Shown: piece by piece, positions 1-6,333 of the stretch
Position numbering within the stretch: the first letter of the stretch is position 1
Layout: each line of letters begins with the position of its first letter
From: an uncultured Verrucomicrobiales bacterium
Lineage (GTDB): Bacteria; Verrucomicrobiota; Verrucomicrobiae; Limisphaerales; CANJSG01
Length of the DNA: 10,368 bases
Direction: 5' to 3'
NCBI GenBank assembly: GCA_946480965.1
Contig: CAMLMI010000153.1
Span: 1 to 10,368 of the forward strand
Notes under the pieces: model-generated
Databases searched by the model: none
What the model was told of the DNA's origin: nothing
The model's input: only the letters and a program-made list of their open reading frames with translations
Translations under genes and position numbers: made by a program

Positions 1-144
1 GGAATTCTCAAGTTTGCCCATGAGGTCCTCGTCTTAGGGTCAGGAAACTTCTCCCAGAAGGTCGGACTCAAATTCTTCGTGATTCTGTCGGGTCATGTAG
101 TCCGCCCATTGAATTTTCCACCGCGTTCCGCAACCCTCCGCGCC
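1..144. other. Left-edge intergenic region, no supported gene
   Basis: This stretch is visibly less GC-rich than the genes that follow, and its codons in the cmk1 frame do not show the strong third-position G/C of the downstream gene, so I read it as upstream non-coding DNA. The cmk1 frame is nevertheless open from position 1, so a longer N-terminus cannot be excluded from the window alone. On the minus strand an ATG at 21-19 lies five bases after a GAGG and would begin MGKLENS before leaving the window. That could be the start of a divergent gene, but seven codons are too few to call it. No convincing sigma70 promoter was seen. Confidence 0.5.
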
Positions 145-822
145 GTGCCGAACTCGAAGCCCAAACAACCGTCCCTGCCGCTGGTCGTCGCCATTGATGG
201 TCCCAGCAAAAGCGGCAAGGGCACCGTCTCGCTGGAACTCGCCCGGCACTACGGGTTCTACCACCTGGACACCGGCGCGATGTATCGCCTGCTCACCTGG
301 CACTGCCTCTTGACCGGCGTGGATATCGGCAAGCCCGAGGCCGTGCTCAACGCCTGCCTCACATGGAAGACCGAGCTGGTGGCCATCGACCACGAGATCC
401 GGCTGACGCTCGACGGAGAGTTTCCCGAGACCGAGATCCGCGGCGCGACGGTCAGCGAAAACGTGGCCAAAGTGTCCCCCATGCCGGCCGTCCGCATCTG
501 GATGATCCGCAAGCAGCGCGAGTGCATCCGCTTCGGCAGCCTGGTGGTGGACGGGCGCGACATCTGCACGGTCGTGTTCCCGGAGACGCCGTTCAAATTC
601 TTCCTCACCGCCGACGAGGCGCTGCGCGAGAAGCGCAGCCTGCGCAAGGGCGAGGTGGCGAACATGAAGGACCGCGACGCGCGCGACACCCAGCGCAAGG
701 CCTCGCCGCTGGCCCCGGCCTTCGGCGCGGTGATCGTGGACAACACGCACGACCATCCGGACGTTACCGTGGCGTTCATGAAGGCGCACATCGACTACAA
801 GCGGCAGCAACTCGGCCTGTGA
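145..822 (+). CDS. cmk: Cytidylate (CMP/dCMP) kinase, first of a tandem pair
   Basis: Cytoplasmic nucleoside monophosphate kinase that transfers phosphate from ATP to CMP or dCMP in pyrimidine nucleotide and CTP supply. From the GTG at 145 it is 225 residues, close to E. coli Cmk (227). A P-loop, GPSKSGKGT, lies at 19-27, and the CMP-site motif DTGAMYR at 42-48. The arginine-containing MPAVR stretch, the DGRDICT motif at 136-142 followed by VVFP, and the LID-region RDARDTQR at 177-184 all match the family in order. The usual GRD(I/M)GT glycine is Cys141 here. The longest reading begins at GTG 79 and the frame stays open to the window edge. I prefer 145 because it leaves a normal short lead before the P-loop and the upstream codons look non-coding. 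No clear ribosome binding site is visible. The gene is followed within 14 bases by a second cmk, probably in the same operon. The family is sure; whether this copy is the main CMP kinase or has shifted specificity is not. Confidence 0.9.
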   Translation: MPNSKPKQPSLPLVVAIDGPSKSGKGTVSLELARHYGFYHLDTGAMYRLLTWHCLLTGVDIGKPEAVLNACLTWKTELVAIDHEIRLTLDGEFPETEIRGATVSENVAKVSPMPAVRIWMIRKQRECIRFGSLVVDGRDICTVVFPETPFKFFLTADEALREKRSLRKGEVANMKDRDARDTQRKASPLAPAFGAVIVDNTHDHPDVTVAFMKAHIDYKRQQLGL

Positions 823-836
823 GCGCGCGTCTCGCC

Positions 837-1490
837 ATGCCCACCGTCATCGCCATCGACGGCCCAAGCGCCAGCGGCAAGAGCACGAACGCCCGCCGCG
901 TGGCCGCCGAGCTCGGCTACGTCTATGTCGATACCGGCGCGATGTATCGGGCCTTCGCCTGGTTCTGCGTCGCCAGCGGCGTGGACCTGGAAAAGCCGTC
1001 GGCCATCGCCGCTGCGCTGAACAAGTGGAAGCCCCGGCTGATGTGCGTGGACAACCAGGTGCGCCTGCTGGTGAACGGTTATTTCCCGGAGAAGGAGATC
1101 CGCACCGCCGAAACCACCGCCGCCGCTTCGAAGGTCGCCGCCGTGCCCAAGGTGCGCGACTGGATGAAGAAGGCGCAGCAGGACTGCGTGCAGTTTGGCG
1201 ATCTGGTCATGGAGGGGCGCGACATCGGCACGAATGTTTTTCCGGACACCGACTTCAAGTTCTTCATCGACGCCTCGCGCGAGGAACGGGCGCGACGCCG
1301 CGAAGCCGAGGGCGTGAAGGACGATCTGGCGCAACGCGACCGCCGCGACAGCCAACGCGCGGCCGCGCCGTTGATGCCGGGCCTCGGCGCGATGTTCATC
1401 GAGACCACGGGACAGACGCCGGAGCAGACCACGGGCTTGATCGTGGCCGAGGTGCGTCGGCGGCAGGGGGAAACGGGCGCGGCGCGATGA
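837..1490 (+). CDS. cmk: Cytidylate (CMP/dCMP) kinase, second of a tandem pair
   Basis: A second member of the same kinase family, 217 residues from ATG 837. The P-loop GPSASGKST is at 9-17, DTGAMYR at 32-38, the EIRT and VPKVR substrate-site segments follow, the canonical EGRDIGT is at 126-132, and the LID motif RDRRDSQR is at 167-174. It aligns with the upstream gene along its whole length, including VFPxTxFKFF, so the pair is an old tandem duplication that has diverged. It keeps the standard GRDIGT, unlike its neighbour, which makes it the better candidate for the canonical CMP kinase. An in-frame GTG at 819 overlaps the cmk1 stop as GTGA and would add six residues (223 in total). I chose ATG 837 because the beta-strand and P-loop then start at the usual distance. 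The stop overlaps the plsC start as ATGA (1487-1490), which indicates translational coupling. No strong Shine-Dalgarno site precedes it. Confidence 0.92.
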   Translation: MPTVIAIDGPSASGKSTNARRVAAELGYVYVDTGAMYRAFAWFCVASGVDLEKPSAIAAALNKWKPRLMCVDNQVRLLVNGYFPEKEIRTAETTAAASKVAAVPKVRDWMKKAQQDCVQFGDLVMEGRDIGTNVFPDTDFKFFIDASREERARRREAEGVKDDLAQRDRRDSQRAAAPLMPGLGAMFIETTGQTPEQTTGLIVAEVRRRQGETGAAR

Positions 1491-2119
1491 ACCTCAGCTA
1501 CCGCATCGCCTGGTGTGGCTTCCGGGTGCTCTACGGCGTGTATTTCCGCCGTCGGGTCCGGGGCGCGGAACACGTGCCGCTGCAGGGGCCGGTGATCCTG
1601 GCCTCGAACCACGCCAGTTATCTCGACCCGCCGTTGGTCGGCTCGTCGTTGCCGCGCGACATCAACTACCTGGCCCGCGAATCCCTGTTCCGCTTCCCGT
1701 TGGTCGGCGCGATCCTGCGTTCGTGGAATTCCGTGCCGGTGGACCGCGACGGAGGCGGTGCTCGTGGACTGAGGAACATCCTCGACCGTTTGTTGGCCGG
1801 TGGCGGGATCATCCTCTTCCCGGAAGGCACGCGCACGACGGACGGCATGCTCAAGCCCGCCCGCAGCGGCATCGGACTGACCGTGATCAAGTCCGAGGCT
1901 CCGGTCGTGCCGGTGCGCGTCTTCGGCACCTACGAAGCCTACGGACGACACATGAAGTTTCCCCGGCCCAAGCGGCTCTCGGTGGTCTTCGGCAAGCCCA
2001 TCGACTTCTCCGCGTTGCGCGCCGAGGCCAAGACCTGCTCGAAGGATCGTCTGAAGGTGATCTACCAGGAAGTGGCCGACCGGATCATGGCCGAGATCGC
2101 CGCGCTGAAGGCGCCCTGA
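1487..2119 (+). CDS. plsC: 1-acyl-sn-glycerol-3-phosphate acyltransferase (PlsC/LPLAT family)
   Basis: Membrane-associated acyltransferase expected to convert lysophosphatidic acid to phosphatidic acid in phospholipid synthesis. It is 210 residues, a normal compact PlsC length. The catalytic NHxxxxD block is NHASYLDPP at 41-49 (His42, Asp47). The second block is around ARESLFRFP at 63-71. The third is FPEGTR at 111-116, and the VVPV block is at 140-143. A moderately hydrophobic N-terminal stretch (about 5-20) probably docks it to the membrane; there is no multi-pass topology. Its ATG overlaps the stop of the second cmk in an ATGA, so the two are very likely co-translated. A cmk-plsC pairing is known in several bacteria and fits the need for CTP in making CDP-diacylglycerol from phosphatidate. 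The acyl-acceptor specificity (LPA or another lysolipid) cannot be read from the sequence. Confidence 0.92.
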   Translation: MNLSYRIAWCGFRVLYGVYFRRRVRGAEHVPLQGPVILASNHASYLDPPLVGSSLPRDINYLARESLFRFPLVGAILRSWNSVPVDRDGGGARGLRNILDRLLAGGGIILFPEGTRTTDGMLKPARSGIGLTVIKSEAPVVPVRVFGTYEAYGRHMKFPRPKRLSVVFGKPIDFSALRAEAKTCSKDRLKVIYQEVADRIMAEIAALKAP

Positions 2120-2135
2120 ACACGAAGGGATGGAC

Positions 2136-2162
2136 GCTCCGGTCGAGCAGGGAGACCGGAGC
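2136..2162. terminator. Hairpin between convergent plsC and clcB, candidate bidirectional terminator
   Basis: A perfect 9-bp inverted repeat, GCTCCGGTC (2136-2144) and GACCGGAGC (2154-2162), encloses a 9-base loop, 17 bases past the plsC stop. Two shorter overlapping GC hairpins follow: CGGCG/CGCCG at 2175-2188 and GCCGC/GCGGC at 2185-2198. None has a T tract on either strand, so it is not a classical intrinsic terminator. It is placed where a shared terminator for two convergent genes is expected, and could also act as a 3'-end stabiliser. Confidence 0.45.
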
Positions 2163-2213
2163 CGGAGGGAATTCCGGCGGTTCCGCCGCGCGTGCGGCGC
2201 GGGAGATGGCGGC

Positions 2214-4025
2214 TCAAGCTTTGGCCGTGGTTTCGGTCTGGAGCGTCCGGCGGTGTTCCTCCGCGAGGGCGAGGAGCAGGTCGTTGCGGGAGACGACGCC
2301 CAGCAGGTGGCGGGTTTCGGGGTCGAGCACGGGCAGGCGTTCGACGGGATGGGTGGCGAAGCCGGCCAGGGCCTCGGCCAGCGAGGCGTTGGGCGGGATG
2401 GAGGGGAAGGCGGTCTCCATGATGTCGGCGGCGATGACGACGGTGGCCATCTCGGGCTCGTTCAGGAACGGCTTGACCGCCGCGAGGGGCACGACGCCGC
2501 AGAATGCGCCGGAGGCGTCGAGCACGTAGAGGTTGTTGATCCGCTGGGCGAGGAAGACCTTGGCGATCTGGTCGAGCGGGGCGGTGAGCGCGACGCGCGG
2601 GGGATCGGGGCGGACGAGCTGGGAGACGGACACGACGCGGGGGCCGGGTTCCGACTCCTCCTTTCTCCGCAGGAACTCCTGGTAGAGCGACGGGCGGTCC
2701 GCGCCGCCGGCGGTGAACCACGCGACGGTGCTGGCGAGGAGCAGCGGCAGCATGATGTCGTAGCTCAGGGTCAGCTCGAAGATCATGGCCACGGCCATGA
2801 GCGGGACGCGGGTGGCGGCGGCGAGGAACGCGCCGGTGCCGACGAGCGCGAAGGCGCGGGGATCGGCCGCACCCTGGGGCCAGAACTGGTGGACGCCCTC
2901 GCCGAACAGATAACCGAGGCTCGCGCCCATGAAGAGCGTGGGCGTGAAGACGCCCCCGACCGCGCCGGAGCCGAAGCTGGCGGAGGTGGCGAGCCATTTG
3001 CAGAGGCCAAGAACCAGGAGCGCGAACCCGGCCTTTTCACCGTGGAAGATCCCGGTGATCACGCTCTGGCCGTTGCCGCAGACATCGGGCACCCAGATGG
3101 CGATCACGCCCACGATGAGGCCGCCGAGGCCGAGCTTGGCCCAGCCGGGGACGGGCAGGCGGGAGAAGGTTTCCTCCGCGCGGCGCAGGGTGCCGATGAA
3201 GCCGGGGCCGGCCAGTCCGGCGATCATTCCCAGAACGGCGTAGGGGAAAAGCTCCCAGGCGGAGCCGAGGGAGAAGTCCATACCCGCATACAGCGGCTGG
3301 GCGTCGCCGGAAATCCGCACCGCGACCATCGCTGCCACCGCGCCGACGACGAGCGGGCCGAGGGTCTCCATCTGGAGGCTGCCGAGGACGATCTGCGCGA
3401 CGAAGAGCGCGCCGGCCACGGGCGCGTGGTAGGCGGCGGCGATGCCGGCGGAAGCGCCGCAGGCGGCGAGGAGGCGGAGACGTTGCTCGGACCATTTCAT
3501 GCCCCGGCCGACGAGCGAGGAGACCATCGAGGAGAGCTGCACCATCGGGCCTTCGCGGCCGATGGACCCGCCGGAGGCGATGCTGAAGGTGGCGGCGAGG
3601 CTCTTCAGCAGGCTGGCGCGGACGGGGATGCGGCCGTTGCCCAAGCCGATGGCCTCCATGTAGTCGGTCGTGCTCCGGGTCTTGGCGATCCGGCGTCCGA
3701 GCACGAGGACGATGCCCGCGGCCACGCCGCCAAGCGCGGGCGTCAGGACACGCCGCCACGGCGGCAGGTGGTCGAAGGACTCGACGACGTCGCCATCCCA
3801 CCCGGTCATCAGGAGGTGGGTCCACTGGAGCAGCTCCTTGAAGCCGATGGCGACGAAGCCGGAGAGGAGGCCGATGACGGCGGCCCAGGCGAGGAGGATC
3901 TGCCATTCCGTCAGGCGCAGGCGCTCTTGCTGCCAGATGCGCCAACGCAGGCGGCGGAGCAGCTTGAGCTTGCCCCGGACCTGGGGCGAGGCTGGGGCTG
4001 GAGGGTTGGGGGAATCCCCGGTCAC
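2214..4025 (-). CDS. clcB: ClcB-type CLC chloride transporter/channel with C-terminal CBS pair
   Basis: Inner-membrane anion transporter of the CLC family. The residue numbers here count from the longest possible start (GTG at 4154-4152, 646 residues). The membrane core runs about 84-482 and resembles E. coli ClcB: PPWRRVLTPALGG at 131-143, TDYMEAI at 163-169 where ClcA has GSGIP, GREGP at 199-203 with the gating Glu201, GVFTPTLF at 401-408, and a likely central Tyr491. The residue matching the internal proton glutamate (ClcA Glu203) is Ile255, preceded by Gln254. Two CBS domains follow, about 507-565 and 574-632, which would bind adenine nucleotides and control gating; E. coli ClcB lacks them. 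The only in-frame starts are GTG 4154, TTG 4037 and GTG 4025. I prefer 4025 (603 residues) because the extra 43 codons have much weaker third-position G/C bias and would leave about 20 bases to the divergent pyrophosphatase gene. Whether it is a Cl-/H+ antiporter or a channel is open. Confidence 0.9.
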   Translation of the reverse strand: MTGDSPNPPAPASPQVRGKLKLLRRLRWRIWQQERLRLTEWQILLAWAAVIGLLSGFVAIGFKELLQWTHLLMTGWDGDVVESFDHLPPWRRVLTPALGGVAAGIVLVLGRRIAKTRSTTDYMEAIGLGNGRIPVRASLLKSLAATFSIASGGSIGREGPMVQLSSMVSSLVGRGMKWSEQRLRLLAACGASAGIAAAYHAPVAGALFVAQIVLGSLQMETLGPLVVGAVAAMVAVRISGDAQPLYAGMDFSLGSAWELFPYAVLGMIAGLAGPGFIGTLRRAEETFSRLPVPGWAKLGLGGLIVGVIAIWVPDVCGNGQSVITGIFHGEKAGFALLVLGLCKWLATSASFGSGAVGGVFTPTLFMGASLGYLFGEGVHQFWPQGAADPRAFALVGTGAFLAAATRVPLMAVAMIFELTLSYDIMLPLLLASTVAWFTAGGADRPSLYQEFLRRKEESEPGPRVVSVSQLVRPDPPRVALTAPLDQIAKVFLAQRINNLYVLDASGAFCGVVPLAAVKPFLNEPEMATVVIAADIMETAFPSIPPNASLAEALAGFATHPVERLPVLDPETRHLLGVVSRNDLLLALAEEHRRTLQTETTAKA

Positions 4026-4175
4026 GGCGTCATTCAAACGCCATTTGCGGCCCGGGGCAAAGACCGGTTTGGTCGGCCGCCCGATTGCGGGTTGGACATT
4101 CGCGGGGCTTTCCCGAGTATCCGCGCGTCCTTGGTTTGAGGGACCCGACCGCACGAACGCGGGCGGTCGTCTGTC
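4026..4175. promoter_or_regulatory. Divergent intergenic region between clcB and the pyrophosphatase gene
   Basis: This 150-base stretch separates the preferred clcB start (minus strand) from the pyrophosphatase ATG at 4176, so both promoters should lie here. Its composition is more even than the flanking genes. A weak plus-strand candidate is TTGGAC (4092-4097), 17 bases, then GAGTAT (4115-4120), each matching consensus at three of six positions. I do not trust it as a mapped promoter. Neither start has a clear Shine-Dalgarno site. If clcB in fact begins at GTG 4154, most of this region is coding. Confidence 0.35.
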
Positions 4176-5822
4176 ATGAGCGAAATCCTAGTCATCGGGC
4201 ACAAGAATCCGGACACCGACGCGATCTGCTCGGCGGTCGGCTACGCGGAATACAAGCGGCGCACGGGCATGGCGGACGCCGTGGCGGCCCGCTGCGGGGA
4301 CATCAACGACCGGATCGATTTCGTCCTCCAGAAGTTCGGCGTGGCCCCGCCGAAGTTCGTGCCCGACGTCTCTCCCCGAGTCCGCGACGTGATGGCGGCG
4401 AACGTCGTCTCCGTGCTGCCGGACACGACGGTGGGCGAGGCGATGGGCATCATGGAGAACCGGGGCATCCGCGTGCTGCCCATCCTGGACGAGGCGCGGA
4501 GGTGCCACGGGCTGCTCTCGCTCTTCAAGGTCTCCAAGTTCTTCTTCCCCGCGCCGAACCGGGTGTTCGATTCCCGCCGGGTCTCCGCCTCGGTGCGGAA
4601 CCTGGCGCGCACGCTTGGCGCCAAGATGCTCTTCGCGGTCGAACCCGACCGGCACGAGGAGCTGATCCTGATGATCGCGGCGATGAAGCAGGAGTCCTTC
4701 GCCAAGCGGATGCCGCAGTATCCGCCGGAGAAGCTGGTCGTGGTGGTCGGCGATCGCATCGGCGTTCAGGAGATCGCCGTGCGCGGCCGCGTGCGCGTCA
4801 TCATCGTGACCGGCGGGCTGGAGGTGGACCCGGCCATCGTCGATCTCGCGCGGAGGAACGAGGTGAGCGTGCTGCTCTCGCCGCACGATTCCGCCACGAC
4901 CGCGATGCTCTGCCGCTCGGCCATCAGCGTGCGGAACATGATGAACGAGCAGTTCCTCTCCTTCCGCGACGACGAGCTGCTGTGCGACGCGGAGCGGCTG
5001 GCGGTCGCCTCGCAGTTCCAGGCCTTCCCGGTGCTGGGGGACCATCAAGAAGTGGTCGGCATCCTCAGCAAGACCGACCTGCTGAAGAAGGTGGACCGGC
5101 AGTTGATCCTTGTGGACCACAACGAGCTTTCCCAGGCGGTCAACGGCGCGGAGCTGATGCCGATCCTCGAGGTGATCGACCACCATCGGATCAACACCTT
5201 CTCCACCACGTATCCGATCCTCTTCCGCAACGAGCCGGTCGGTTCCACGAGCACGATCGTGGCGGACTGTTTCTTCCGCGAAAACGTGGAGCTGCCCGCG
5301 CCCATCGCCGGGCTGCTGCTGGCCGGGCTGGTCTCCGACACGTTGAACCTGACCTCGCCGACCACGACGGAGAAGGACGCGGCGATCCTGGCGCGGCTGG
5401 AGAAGATCGCCGGGGTGAACGCGACGGAGTTCACCGAGCAGCTCTTCGCCTCGGGCTCGGTGCTGATCTCGCGCACGCCGGAACAGGCGATCACCACGGA
5501 CTGCAAGGAATACACCGAGCAGGGCGAGACCTTCAGCGTGGCGCAGATCGAGGAGGTGGGCTTCGACCAGTTCTGGAAGCGGCAGGACTCGGTGATGGCC
5601 GCGCTGGAGGCGTATCGCGCGAAGAACGGCTACTTCTTCTCCTCGCTGCTGGTCACGGACGTGGTGCTGCAGAGCTCCGTGCTGCTGGTGACGGGCGACA
5701 AGGGGTTCCTCAAGCGCATCGACTACCCGGAGATCTCGGCCGGCCTCTACAAGCTGGACGGAGTGGTTTCGCGGAAAAAGCAGCTCATGCCGTATCTCAC
5801 GCAGTGCCTGAAGCAGATGTAG
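4176..5822 (+). CDS. ppaC: Manganese-type (family II) inorganic pyrophosphatase with regulatory CBS-DRTGG-CBS insert
   Basis: Cytoplasmic family II pyrophosphatase (DHH superfamily) hydrolysing PPi to two phosphates and so driving biosynthetic reactions forward. It has 548 residues, the length of known CBS-containing family II enzymes. The N-terminal metal motif GHKNPDTDA is at 8-16 (His9, Asp13, Asp15). The catalytic domain is then interrupted by CBS1 (about 64-120), a DRTGG domain (about 125-250, with VVGDRIG and VTGG) and CBS2 (about 252-308). Catalysis resumes with LVDHNE (Asp314), DHH at 335-337 and SDT (Asp388). The C-terminal substrate-binding DHHA2 domain carries SRKKQ at 532-536. In studied relatives AMP and ADP inhibit and ATP or diadenosine polyphosphates activate through the insert; the same control is inferred here. 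All metal ligands I expect are present. ATG 4176 puts the first metal histidine at residue 9, as is normal. It is divergent from clcB, and the hibernation factor gene lies 97 bases downstream, possibly co-transcribed. Confidence 0.95.
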   Translation: MSEILVIGHKNPDTDAICSAVGYAEYKRRTGMADAVAARCGDINDRIDFVLQKFGVAPPKFVPDVSPRVRDVMAANVVSVLPDTTVGEAMGIMENRGIRVLPILDEARRCHGLLSLFKVSKFFFPAPNRVFDSRRVSASVRNLARTLGAKMLFAVEPDRHEELILMIAAMKQESFAKRMPQYPPEKLVVVVGDRIGVQEIAVRGRVRVIIVTGGLEVDPAIVDLARRNEVSVLLSPHDSATTAMLCRSAISVRNMMNEQFLSFRDDELLCDAERLAVASQFQAFPVLGDHQEVVGILSKTDLLKKVDRQLILVDHNELSQAVNGAELMPILEVIDHHRINTFSTTYPILFRNEPVGSTSTIVADCFFRENVELPAPIAGLLLAGLVSDTLNLTSPTTTEKDAAILARLEKIAGVNATEFTEQLFASGSVLISRTPEQAITTDCKEYTEQGETFSVAQIEEVGFDQFWKRQDSVMAALEAYRAKNGYFFSSLLVTDVVLQSSVLLVTGDKGFLKRIDYPEISAGLYKLDGVVSRKKQLMPYLTQCLKQM

Positions 5823-5919
5823 CCGCGGCGATCACCGGACAAGAAGCGCGCGGTGGATTGAAAATTTCGGGTGGATTCGCCGATGCATTCGGTGGAAGTT
5901 GGCCCCGAAGCAAAGCTCT
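5823..5919. other. Gap before hpf with a repeated GGTGGA motif
   Basis: This 97-base gap holds no gene. GGTGGATT occurs at 5852-5859 and again at 5870-5877, and a shorter GGTGGA at 5891-5896, giving spacings of 18 and 21 bases. A TTGAAA at 5858-5863 could be a -35 element, but no good -10 follows at 16-18 bases. No terminator for the pyrophosphatase gene is visible, so read-through into hpf is plausible. Confidence 0.3.
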
Positions 5920-6273
5920 ATGAAACTCATTCTCTCGACCCACAACATCAAGCTCACCCAGGGGATCGAAGACCACATCGTCCAGAAAATCGAAAAGCTC
6001 GACCACCTCGACCAGAGGGCGATCAACGCCCGTGTCATCGTCGAGCACGACAACACACGGTCTCCTGAGAAGGCGTTCGGTTGTTCCATGCGGCTCTCCG
6101 TTCCCGGCCCCGATCTGTTCGCCGAGGACTTCGAGAGCGATCTCTACGCGGCGATCGATCTTGTGACGAAGAAGATCGAGCAGCAGCTCCGCAAGAAGCA
6201 CAACAAGACCAAGAACCGGAAACACACCGAGGCGGCCAAGTCCAAGCGCAGCCGCCGCGACGCCGGCCTCTGA
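5920..6273 (+). CDS. hpf: Ribosome hibernation promoting factor, short form (HPF/RaiA family)
   Basis: Ribosome-associated stress protein that binds the 30S decoding region and silences translation in starvation or stationary phase. From ATG 5920 it is 117 residues, in the range of short HPF/YfiA proteins and lacking the long-form dimerisation domain. The opening MKLILSTHNIKLTQGIEDHI is typical of the family, and a beta-alpha-beta-beta-beta-alpha order can be followed to about residue 92. The last 25 or so residues form a very basic tail rich in Lys and Arg (KKHNKTKNRK and KSKRSRR), suited to rRNA contact. The longer reading from TTG 5899 adds seven residues that fit the family poorly, so I reject it. 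Only a weak GAAGC-like ribosome binding site precedes the ATG. The gene is followed closely by a strong terminator and may share a transcript with the upstream pyrophosphatase gene. Confidence 0.93.
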   Translation: MKLILSTHNIKLTQGIEDHIVQKIEKLDHLDQRAINARVIVEHDNTRSPEKAFGCSMRLSVPGPDLFAEDFESDLYAAIDLVTKKIEQQLRKKHNKTKNRKHTEAAKSKRSRRDAGL

Positions 6274-6292
6274 ACCAAGGTCCCGCGTGATC

Positions 6293-6327
6293 CAGGATCG
6301 GGAGTGAATTCCCGATCCTGTTTTTTT
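6293..6327 (+). terminator. Strong intrinsic terminator after hpf
   Basis: An 11-bp perfect stem, CAGGATCGGGA (6293-6303) and TCCCGATCCTG (6310-6320), with a 6-base loop GTGAAT, is followed at once by seven T (6321-6327). This is a textbook Rho-independent terminator on the plus strand, 19 bases after the hpf stop. It ends only six bases before the ATG of the amidohydrolase gene, so it also shapes that gene's leader. Confidence 0.93.
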
Positions 6328-6333
6328 GCCCCG

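Noticed and set aside
1..21. Start of a divergent minus-strand gene (MGKLENS) after a GAGG site
   Set aside because: The site is well spaced, but seven codons at the window edge are too little to annotate as a gene; it needs the flanking sequence.
40..810. A 256-codon minus-strand frame across the first cmk, including a terminal 18-codon piece from an ATG at 96-94
   Set aside because: It is the shadow of cmk1. The His/Arg/Ala-rich translation has no family features, and the short terminal piece is too small to support.
363..836. A long in-frame extension upstream of the second cmk
   Set aside because: It overlaps the first cmk in another frame, translates to Arg/Gly-rich text, and the kinase fold begins only just after 837.
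2130..4139. A 669-codon plus-strand open frame opposite the CLC gene
   Set aside because: Its translation is low-complexity Gly/Glu/Asp/Ala/Arg text without motifs, as expected of the antisense of a GC-rich gene. The minus strand carries unmistakable CLC and CBS motifs.
4188..5186. A 332-codon minus-strand frame opposite the pyrophosphatase
   Set aside because: Antisense shadow with His/Asp/Arg-rich composition. The plus strand has a complete CBS-DRTGG pyrophosphatase.
6304..6333. GTG 6304 as the start of the amidohydrolase
   Set aside because: It lies in the loop of the hpf terminator, and the ten extra residues do not fit the family, whose N-terminal strand begins at MLLRARTV.
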